Shown piece after piece: positions 8,472 through 15,539 of a stretch of DNA of 64,000 nucleotides; positions within the stretch are counted from its first letter, which is position 1, and each line of letters opens with the position of its first letter. The position numbers were made by a program, and so were the translations under genes. Location of the stretch: the NCBI RefSeq assembly GCF_030219325.1, contig NZ_CP126625.1, positions 3,088,857 to 3,152,856 of the forward strand. The letters run 5' to 3'. Source of the stretch: Geothrix sp. (GTDB lineage: Bacteria; Acidobacteriota; Holophagae; Holophagales; Holophagaceae). Below the pieces are notes generated by a model. It made no database searches and was not told where the DNA came from. It saw nothing but the letters and a program-made list of their open reading frames with translations.

Positions 8472-9041
8472 ATGGCCACCACCCTGCGGGACCTGCTCAT
8501 CCAGCGCGCCGCCCGGCTCCAGGACCGTCCCGCCCTGACCGCCCCGGATTGGGGCACCTTGAGTTACGCCCAGCTCCGCAACCGGGCCGAGGGGGTGGCC
8601 CTGGGGCTCCTGGCCATGGATCCGCCGGCGGCCGCATTCAGTGCCACGGGCACCCCCTGGGATTGGGTCGCCGAGTTGGCGGCGGCCGCCTCGGGCCTGG
8701 CCTGGGACCCCGCCGGGCAGGCCGTGCCTCCCGAAGTGCTGGGAGGACCGCGGTTCAACGACGAAAGCGGCCGGGGCCCCTACCATGCCCGGGATCAGAT
8801 GGTGGGAGCCGCCACGCCCTTCACTTCCGGGCTGGACCATGCCGGCCTGATGGCCCGGCTCCGCCGCCTCAATGTCCGCCTGGGCTGGGACCACGACACC
8901 CGCGTGCCGCTGCCGCTGGCGAGGTGGGGCGAGCCGGCGCTGCGGGCCGCCCTCTGGAGCGCCCTCTACGCGGGAGCCCATGCGGTGCTCGAGACTTCCC
9001 GATGGGATGCGGGTCCCTTCGAAGGGTTCTGGCAGATCTAG
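8472..9041 (+). CDS. Truncated AMP-binding (acyl-CoA ligase-like) N-terminal domain protein
   Basis: A 189-residue protein. Its opening LIQRAARLQDRPALTAP and GTLSYAQLRNRAEGVALGLL match the first strands and helices of acyl/aryl-CoA ligases and adenylation domains (typically PALxxxxxxLTYxELxxRA). The signature P-loop (SSGTTGxPK), the A8 motif and the C-terminal lid are absent, so it cannot be a normal ligase. GC and codon use match the neighbours and no frameshift remnant is evident between its stop and the next gene at 9101. It could be a decayed gene or a small repurposed scaffold. ATG 8472 starts the similarity. Confidence 0.55.
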   Translation: MATTLRDLLIQRAARLQDRPALTAPDWGTLSYAQLRNRAEGVALGLLAMDPPAAAFSATGTPWDWVAELAAAASGLAWDPAGQAVPPEVLGGPRFNDESGRGPYHARDQMVGAATPFTSGLDHAGLMARLRRLNVRLGWDHDTRVPLPLARWGEPALRAALWSALYAGAHAVLETSRWDAGPFEGFWQI

Positions 9042-9100
9042 GGCCCCGATAGTCCTTGCCCTTGGACAATCACTGGCCAATCCTGGATGCGGAGGTCGCC

Positions 9101-10159
9101 ATGGCCCGTGCCGCGTCCCGCAAGGTGCTTGAATCCCCCCGCCCCGACGGCGGCCACCTGGTGAAGCCCGAGCGGCTGCAGATCGTGCTGGAGGCCATTC
9201 GCGACGCCGGGGAGCACGGCATCACCAAGGAGGGCCTCATGCGCAAGCTGGGGGGCGTCGCCTCGCGCACCGTGGACCGGGCGGTGCAGCTGCTGGAGGA
9301 GCAGGGCGCGCGCTTCGGCAAGGCCCGGCAGGGCCTCCCGGCCGTCATCCACTTCACGCTGGAGAAGGCCCCGGACTGGGACAGCCGGATCACGCCCCAC
9401 GCCCGCATGGCGCTGGAGGTGGCCCTCATGGCCCTGGAGGGCACGGCCACGGAGCTCTGGTTCGACCAGCTGGAGGGGTTGCGCACCTTGGCGGACAGCC
9501 ACCTGAGCAGCCGCGACCGTGACCTGTTCCGGGCCCTGCAGGAGCACGTCTGCGTCCGGGGCGGCGCCGACGACCAGCAGGCGCTCGACACGAAGATGCT
9601 CACCCAGGTCCTGCTGGCGCTCGGGCACCCCGACGGCCCGCGGGAGCTCGACCTCACCTACAAGGCCGCCTCCACGGGCCGCACCAGCGCCCGCACCGTG
9701 GTGCCCTACACCCTCACCCACGACGTCTTCTCCGGCGGCGCCTTCCTGCTGGCCTGGGATCAGGCCAAGCAGGAGCCCCGGCACTTCCGGCTGGCCCGCA
9801 TCGAGGAGGCGAAGGCCCTGGCCCGGCGAGGCCTCATCCCGGACAAGCGGCCCCTGGAACAGGCCCGAGACCTGCAGATCGGCGGCTGGTACAGCCTGGC
9901 TGCGCCCTTCCGGATCCAGGTCCGCGTCTCCGGCACCAACTGGCCCCAGGCCCTGCTGGACGCCCCGCCCGCCCTGCCCGGCGTAGAGGTCCGCAAGGAG
10001 AAGGGCGGCACCGTGCTGCTGGCCTTCCAGGCCACCGAGCCCTCAGGCCCCACCCGCTTCATCCTCCAGTTCGGGCCCGATGCCGAGGTGCTGGAGCCCA
10101 GGTCCCTCCGGGAGCACCTGGTCTCGACGCTGAAGGCCATGGCGGCGAAGTACAGATAA
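9101..10159 (+). CDS. HTH/WYL domain transcriptional regulator
   Basis: A 352-residue regulator. Residues about 15-85 carry a helix-turn-helix (ITKEGLMRKLGGVASRTVDRAVQLLEEQG). Residues about 175-265 form a WYL domain (ELDLTYKAASTGRTSARTVVPYTL, then GGAFLLAWDQAKQEPRHFRLARIEEA). The C-terminal 90 residues match the extension often following WYL (FRIQVRVSG). ATG 9101 is preceded by GGAGG at about five bases; a TTG 15 codons earlier is less likely. It is longer than the YafY type at 185 and belongs to the general WYL group. No obvious target is adjacent apart from the preceding AMP-ligase-like gene, 59 bases upstream. Confidence 0.82.
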   Translation: MARAASRKVLESPRPDGGHLVKPERLQIVLEAIRDAGEHGITKEGLMRKLGGVASRTVDRAVQLLEEQGARFGKARQGLPAVIHFTLEKAPDWDSRITPHARMALEVALMALEGTATELWFDQLEGLRTLADSHLSSRDRDLFRALQEHVCVRGGADDQQALDTKMLTQVLLALGHPDGPRELDLTYKAASTGRTSARTVVPYTLTHDVFSGGAFLLAWDQAKQEPRHFRLARIEEAKALARRGLIPDKRPLEQARDLQIGGWYSLAAPFRIQVRVSGTNWPQALLDAPPALPGVEVRKEKGGTVLLAFQATEPSGPTRFILQFGPDAEVLEPRSLREHLVSTLKAMAAKYR

Positions 10160-10285
10160 CCTCTCCCCGCCTCGCCGAACCCGCAGTGGATGGCATCAAT
10201 TCCAGATACCATCATCACCTAAGCTCTTGATCGATTGTTGGAGCCGGAGTCCAGCCTCCATGGGACCGCCTCCGTTGGAGGGTAG

Positions 10286-13200
10286 ATGCTGCACATGCAC
10301 CTGGGACCGCACCGAACCAGACCCGCAGTCTCCCTCCTGCTCGGGCTGGTGCTGGCCGGCAGTTCGGCAGGGCCGGGCCTCCAGGCCGCCCAACAGAAAA
10401 GGATCGTCTCCGTCCGGCGGGACGCCGACGAATCCACTCACGCGAGGTTCATCCAGACCGTCCATGGCGTCCGCGTCTGGGGTGGGGATGGCATCACCCA
10501 CGCCCGCAAGGATGGGCGTGAATTCCTGCTGACCCAATCCGTGGTGGGGGAGATCGCCGTCCATACCAGCCCGACCCTGACCTCCTCGGAAGTGCTCTGG
10601 ATCGTGTCGGAGAACCTGAAGCTGCGCGGCCCCTTTGCGGTCACGCCGAAGGTCGAGCTGGTCATCCTCCCGGAGGTGGAGCGGGTCCACCGGGACACCG
10701 GGACGCCCGTCCAGCCCAGTCAGGACCTGAATGCCATCGAGGTGGTGGAGAAGACGGTCGGCTTCCGCCTGGCCTACCACGTGCAGGCCGCCCATGGCAG
10801 CGAGACCGGCGGGGCCGCCCTGACCGGATTCCTGGTGGATGCCCACGGTGGCACCATCCTCCGGAAGTGGTCCGCCCTGGAGACGACGGGAACCGGTCTC
10901 TCCCAGTACAGCGGCACCGTCGTCCTCTCGACCGCACCCGGTGGCCTGGGCCATGAACTGCGGGACGTGGGGCGGGGCGGCAACGTCACCCTCGACATGA
11001 ACCACAGCTGGGACATGGCCCTGAACGGCGACCTCTACGAGGATGCGGATGATGTCTGGGGGGATGGCCAGCAGTACCTCCTGGGAGGGTCCACCACGGC
11101 CCCCAACGGCCAGACAGCCGCAGTGGATGCCCATTTCGGCACCCAGGTGACCTGGGATTTCTACGGCCAGGTGCTGGGCCGGAACGGGATCGACGGAGCG
11201 GGCACCCCCACCCGGGCGCGGGTCCACTTCGGCGACAACTATGACAACGCCTTCTGGTGGGACGAGTGCTTCTGCCTGACCTTCGGGGATGGCAGCAAGT
11301 TCAAGACACTGACCTCGCTGGACGTGGTCGGACACGAGTTCAGCCACGGCGTCACCTTCGCCACGGCTGGCCTGATCTACAGCGGAGAATCCGGATCCCT
11401 CAACGAGGCCACCTCGGACATCCTCGGCACCATGGTCGAGTTCTACGCCAGAGGCGCCAGCGGCAAGGGAGCCGTGGTGCCCGACACCGGCGGGAACTGG
11501 ACCATCGGCGAGCAGCTGAGCACTCCGGCCTTCAACCATCCGCTCCGCTACATGTACAAGCCGAGCCTGGACGGATCGAGCCCCGACGCCTGGTCCGCCA
11601 GCCTGGTCAACCTCGACGTCCACTACGGAAGCGGCCCCATGAACCGCTGCTTCTACTTCCTGGCCCAGGGGGCCTCCGCGAACGCCGCCTCGGTGTATGC
11701 CTCGCCCTACCTGCCCGGGGGCATGAGCGGCCTCGGCAACGACAAGGCCACCCGGATCTGGTACCGCGCTCTGACCACCTACCTCACCTCGGCCAGCACC
11801 TACCTCCATGCGCGCATGGCCGCCCTGCGGGCCGCCATCGATCTCTACGGCCCGGGCTCGGCCGAATTCCAGGCTGTCCGGAACGCCTTCGCGGCCATCA
11901 ACGTGGGCTATGCCTCCGGAGACGGGGACGACCTGGAACCCCCCACCGTGTCCGCCTCCGTGGACGGCAGCACCGGCACCATCCAGTTCACCGCCCACGC
12001 GCAGGACAACAAGGGCGTGGCGTTGCTGGTCTACTTCGTGGATCAACGCCGAGTGGCGACCCGCACGCTGGGCGGGCAGGCCAGCATCATCGACGGGCTG
12101 GCCTTCGACTCGCGCAGCATCCCCAAGGGACCGCACACCCTCACCCTCGCCGCGACCGATACGGTGGGCAACGTCACCTACTCCGCGCCGGTCCCCTTCC
12201 AGCTGTCGAACCCGTTCTATGAGCTGCTTCTGCAGGGCGACTTCGAATTCGGCAGCCTCTACGACGGCGGCATCGACAAACGGCACTCGGCCTGGGTCGA
12301 TCCCATCGGCGTCATCTCTCAGGCCTGGCCCTACTTGGGCTGGTGGTGCGGCGATTTCTGCGGCGTCGGCGACACCAACACGCAGTCGATCCACCAGACC
12401 GTGACGATCCCCGCCGAGGCCCAGAGTGCAGTCCTGAGCTTCTGGCTCGAGGTCTTCTCCCAGGAACCCGACGACCGGGCCCGGGATACCTTCCAGGTCC
12501 AGGTCCGGGCCACCACCGGGGAAGTTCTCGAGACCCTGGCGACCTATTCCAACCTGGATCGCAGCCGGATCGCGATCCCCATTCCGGCCAAGAAGGACTA
12601 CCGCCAGCATCTTCTCGATCTGTCCGCCTACCGTGGGAAGACCGTGCAGCTCTGGTTCGAAGGACGGGAGGACGCGGCACATCCGGTCCCTGCCATCGCC
12701 CCAGTAGCGGTGCGCCCTGCGGTTCCCATGGTGGTACCCTCGCCCGGCCAGGACCGGCAGATCGCCAAATCAGACACGATCTCCGGCGTCACGTTCTACC
12801 CCAGTGGCGTCGGCCTCTCCGAATTCCTCCTCGACAACGTGTCCCTCAGGATCGGGGAGGCCCCGGATACGGAAGCACCCGTGGTCTGGAGCAGGGGCAT
12901 CCGTGGAACCAGCGGAGTGATCGAGCTCAGCGCCGACGGCCAGGACAACCTGGCCATCACCCGCATCGACTTCCTGGTGGATGGCGTCCTGGTGGGCACC
13001 ACGACCTCGGGCCCCCACAGGCTGTCCTTCGATTCGCGGGGCCTCGCCGATGGCAACCACCAGCTCGTGCTGAATGCCTTCGATGCCGCCGGGAACAAGG
13101 GGGCCTCGTCGCCCCTGGGCTTCACCACGGACAACACCTCTGCCCAGATCCTGAAGAACCCGGGGTTCGAGGCCGGACTCGCCGACTGGACCTTCACCAA

Positions 13201-14047
13201 CTGGAGCGTCGCCTGGAGCAGCTCCATCTACGACACCGAAGTGGAGACCCTCGCCGGCAATGCCGGCGTCATGGGGCCCGCCCTCCCGGCCATCCTCTCC
13301 CAGCCCGTGTCGATTCCGGCGAATGCCGCCTCGGCCACCCTGACGTTCCCCTACGGCATGCTGTCCTTCTCCAATCCCCCGGATGACAGCCTCAAGGTGC
13401 AGGTCCGGGACCCGAGCGGCGCGGTCCGGGCGACCCTCGCGACCATCGCACCCCCCAACACGGATGCGTACTACGGCCAGGCGGAAGTCAGCCTCCTGGA
13501 TTTCCGTGGCCAGGACATCGTGCTGGCCCTCGTCCTGAACACAGTCTCCCTTCCCCCGGGCGGAGGCGCGATGAAGGGCCTGGCGGTCAACCTGACCCAG
13601 GTCGACCTGGTGGTGCAGACTTCCCAGTTTCCTTCCATCTTCACCCAGCCCGTCAGCTGCTCCGTGTCCGCAGGCACCCAGGTCACCTTCTCCGTGGTCG
13701 CCGGAGGCACGGGGCCCCTCTCCTACCAGTGGCGGAAGGACGGCGTTGACATTCCCGGTGCCCGGGCCAGCAGCCTGACCATCCCCGGGGCCGCAGCAAG
13801 AGATGAGGGCAGCTACCAGGTCCTGGTCACCAACGGCCAGGGCAGTGTCCTGAGCGCGGCGGCGACCTTGAAGGTGCTGACCATCGTCTTCGACCTCAAC
13901 GCCGATGGGTCCGTCAACGTGCTCGACCTGGCATGGTTCCTGAAGCACTACGCCCCGGGCGTCCCCGTGGCCAACTCCCCCGCAGACCTGAATGCGGACG
14001 GCTTCGTCGATGACGCCGACCTGGCTCTGCTGCTGGCCCGGCTATGA
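10286..14047 (+). CDS. Secreted M4 (thermolysin-family) metalloprotease with Ig-like and dockerin domains
   Basis: A 1253-residue exported protease. Order: signal peptide (about 1-35), FTP/PepSY-type propeptide (about 40-200), M4 catalytic domain (about 215-560) with zinc site HEFSH (His350, Glu351, His354) and Glu374 in NEATSD at the thermolysin spacing, then an Ig-like bacterial domain, a jelly-roll-like region, a second Ig-like/jelly-roll pair, an I-set Ig-like domain (about 1115-1195) and a type I dockerin (about 1197-1253). The dockerin has two calcium-loop repeats, DLNADGSVNVLDL and DLNADGFVDDADL. ATG 10286 has GGAGGG close upstream; ATG 10295 is an alternative. The stop overlaps the next start as ATGA. 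A paralogue lies at 49543. Confidence 0.9.
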   Translation: MLHMHLGPHRTRPAVSLLLGLVLAGSSAGPGLQAAQQKRIVSVRRDADESTHARFIQTVHGVRVWGGDGITHARKDGREFLLTQSVVGEIAVHTSPTLTSSEVLWIVSENLKLRGPFAVTPKVELVILPEVERVHRDTGTPVQPSQDLNAIEVVEKTVGFRLAYHVQAAHGSETGGAALTGFLVDAHGGTILRKWSALETTGTGLSQYSGTVVLSTAPGGLGHELRDVGRGGNVTLDMNHSWDMALNGDLYEDADDVWGDGQQYLLGGSTTAPNGQTAAVDAHFGTQVTWDFYGQVLGRNGIDGAGTPTRARVHFGDNYDNAFWWDECFCLTFGDGSKFKTLTSLDVVGHEFSHGVTFATAGLIYSGESGSLNEATSDILGTMVEFYARGASGKGAVVPDTGGNWTIGEQLSTPAFNHPLRYMYKPSLDGSSPDAWSASLVNLDVHYGSGPMNRCFYFLAQGASANAASVYASPYLPGGMSGLGNDKATRIWYRALTTYLTSASTYLHARMAALRAAIDLYGPGSAEFQAVRNAFAAINVGYASGDGDDLEPPTVSASVDGSTGTIQFTAHAQDNKGVALLVYFVDQRRVATRTLGGQASIIDGLAFDSRSIPKGPHTLTLAATDTVGNVTYSAPVPFQLSNPFYELLLQGDFEFGSLYDGGIDKRHSAWVDPIGVISQAWPYLGWWCGDFCGVGDTNTQSIHQTVTIPAEAQSAVLSFWLEVFSQEPDDRARDTFQVQVRATTGEVLETLATYSNLDRSRIAIPIPAKKDYRQHLLDLSAYRGKTVQLWFEGREDAAHPVPAIAPVAVRPAVPMVVPSPGQDRQIAKSDTISGVTFYPSGVGLSEFLLDNVSLRIGEAPDTEAPVVWSRGIRGTSGVIELSADGQDNLAITRIDFLVDGVLVGTTTSGPHRLSFDSRGLADGNHQLVLNAFDAAGNKGASSPLGFTTDNTSAQILKNPGFEAGLADWTFTNWSVAWSSSIYDTEVETLAGNAGVMGPALPAILSQPVSIPANAASATLTFPYGMLSFSNPPDDSLKVQVRDPSGAVRATLATIAPPNTDAYYGQAEVSLLDFRGQDIVLALVLNTVSLPPGGGAMKGLAVNLTQVDLVVQTSQFPSIFTQPVSCSVSAGTQVTFSVVAGGTGPLSYQWRKDGVDIPGARASSLTIPGAAARDEGSYQVLVTNGQGSVLSAAATLKVLTIVFDLNADGSVNVLDLAWFLKHYAPGVPVANSPADLNADGFVDDADLALLLARL

Positions 14048-14616
14048 GAAAGGCCCTCATGCTCCGAGTCAAATCCACCCTGGGATGCGCTGTCCTGGCG
14101 CTCGCGGTCGCCTGCGGCGGCGGCGGCAACCCGCCCCCGCCCCCGCCCGCCATGGCGACAGCACTGGCCTATACGGACCCCGTCAGTGCCGACTACCGCC
14201 TCCTGGGGAATGCCGCCCTCTCCACACCCTCCCGGCTCGTGCTGGACCTCGTGGGGCCGTCCAGCCAGAACGGCCAGGGCCTGGCGTTCATCCTCACGGC
14301 CGATCCCGCCAAGGTCTCCTGGGTCCAGCCACCGAACACCACCGGGCTGGTCCAGAACCTGGCCTTCGATCCCGGCGGCGCCGTGGTCCTGACAGGCACG
14401 GACAAGGGCGGCGGCGCGCTGCATGGGGCGGTCTTCCGGAAGGCGGGGGCCGTTCCGCTCGGCCAGCCCCTCGCCCGCATCTGCCTCGTTCTCAAGGCCA
14501 ATGCCGTCCCGGTCAACACCACCATCGGGTTCACCCTCACGGCGGGGAACACCCTCTCCGACACCGGCACGGTTCTTCCCCTCACCCTTGCCACAGGCAC
14601 CCTGGTCGCGAAGTAG
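14044..14616 (+). CDS. Lipoprotein with possible cohesin-like domain, coupled to dockerin protease
   Basis: A 190-residue lipoprotein. The leader ends LALAVACGGGG (lipobox LAVAC, Cys24), followed by a Pro tether. The single beta-rich domain (about 40-190) has a cohesin-like pattern: RLVLDLVGPSSQNGQGLAFI, then DPAKVSW where cohesins have DPxVLxV, and near the end LARICLVLKANAVPVNTTIGF, like the closing strands of cohesins. It is weakly diagnostic. The ATG overlaps the protease stop by four bases (ATGA), a strong sign of translational coupling. An outer-membrane anchor that binds the protease dockerin would explain the pair; this is inference. Alternatively it is an uncharacterised surface lipoprotein. 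Confidence 0.55.
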   Translation: MRKALMLRVKSTLGCAVLALAVACGGGGNPPPPPPAMATALAYTDPVSADYRLLGNAALSTPSRLVLDLVGPSSQNGQGLAFILTADPAKVSWVQPPNTTGLVQNLAFDPGGAVVLTGTDKGGGALHGAVFRKAGAVPLGQPLARICLVLKANAVPVNTTIGFTLTAGNTLSDTGTVLPLTLATGTLVAK

Positions 14617-14661
14617 CGATCGTGCGCCTGTGGCGAGGGCCGGGCTTTCCTGGCGGTCCGC

Positions 14662-15474
14662 TCAGTCCAGCGTGATGGCGCCGTTCACGGTCTCGATGTC
14701 GATGCCCTGGTCGCCGCCGGGGAAGACGGCGGTGACGCGGTGCTTCTTCACGTCGACCTGCTCGGCGCCCTTGGCGTTGAAGGAGATCCCGCCGTTGACC
14801 GTGCTGGCCTTCAGGCGGCCCTTCAGGCCGCCCAGCTGGAGCTGGATGGAGCCGTTCACGGTCTCCGCCTTGATGCCCCTGCCCTGACCGTCCAGGCCCG
14901 AGCCCTTGATGGCGCCGTTGACGGTCTGCAGGTTCAGGCTGCCCTTCACCTGGTCAAGGTTGATGCTGCCATTCACGGTCTCGGCCTTCAGCTGCTCCTG
15001 CAGGTTGGAGGCGCGAATACCGCCGTTCACGGTGCTGAGGACGGCCTTGCCCTGGGTGCCATTGACGCTGACCTCCCCATTCACGGTCTCGATCGTGGGC
15101 GCGATGCGGCGAGGCACCTTGAGGGTCATCTGGCACTGGGGCCCCTGGTACGAACCCCAGCCGGTGTGCTTGGGGTACTCGCCCCGGATCTCCAGGGCGC
15201 CATTGCCGGCCTCGACCACCACCTTCACCTGCTCGTCCCTGCTGCTGGGCTTGAACTCGCCCGTGAACTGGACCTCCTCGCGATCCCAGGCCTCCACATG
15301 GATGAAGCCGTTGACGTTCTTCACCTTCAGAGTGGAACCCGAGGCCAGCGGCAGGGTGCGCGTCTCGGTGGTCTTCTCCGCCTTGGCGGGCTGGATCACC
15401 TGGGACTGGGCCGCCAGTGAGGCGCAGAGGATGACGGCGGCAACGGCCGCGGCGAGGGGTCGGGCGAGGGCCAT
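14662..15474 (-). CDS. DUF4097 secreted beta-repeat protein with TVNG turns
   Basis: A 270-residue exported protein. A signal peptide ending SLAAQ precedes a DUF4097-type repeat domain. Seven turns carry the T-V-N-G motif (for example ETVNGSINL, QTVNGAIKG, STVNGGISF) spaced about 19-21 residues, suggesting a stacked beta-helix or roll. Family members are called adhesin-like but have no proven role. ATG 15474 has AGGAGG upstream at an ideal distance. It lies just downstream of, and in the same direction as, the TonB receptor gene. A paralogue at 29684 has the same architecture with TTNG turns. Confidence 0.8.
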   Translation of the reverse strand: MALARPLAAAVAAVILCASLAAQSQVIQPAKAEKTTETRTLPLASGSTLKVKNVNGFIHVEAWDREEVQFTGEFKPSSRDEQVKVVVEAGNGALEIRGEYPKHTGWGSYQGPQCQMTLKVPRRIAPTIETVNGEVSVNGTQGKAVLSTVNGGIRASNLQEQLKAETVNGSINLDQVKGSLNLQTVNGAIKGSGLDGQGRGIKAETVNGSIQLQLGGLKGRLKASTVNGGISFNAKGAEQVDVKKHRVTAVFPGGDQGIDIETVNGAITLD

Positions 15475-15539
15475 GGGAGCCTCCTGGATGTCAGAGATCG
15501 TGCGTGGGCTACGAGACATGTCGGAGGGCGTTTAGGGGA

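Noticed and set aside
10196-12682. Long minus-strand open frame opposite the M4 protease
   Set aside because: It lies antisense to a gene with complete M4 and zinc motifs; the translation is low-complexity Gly/Val/Asp/Gln, typical of GC-rich shadow frames.
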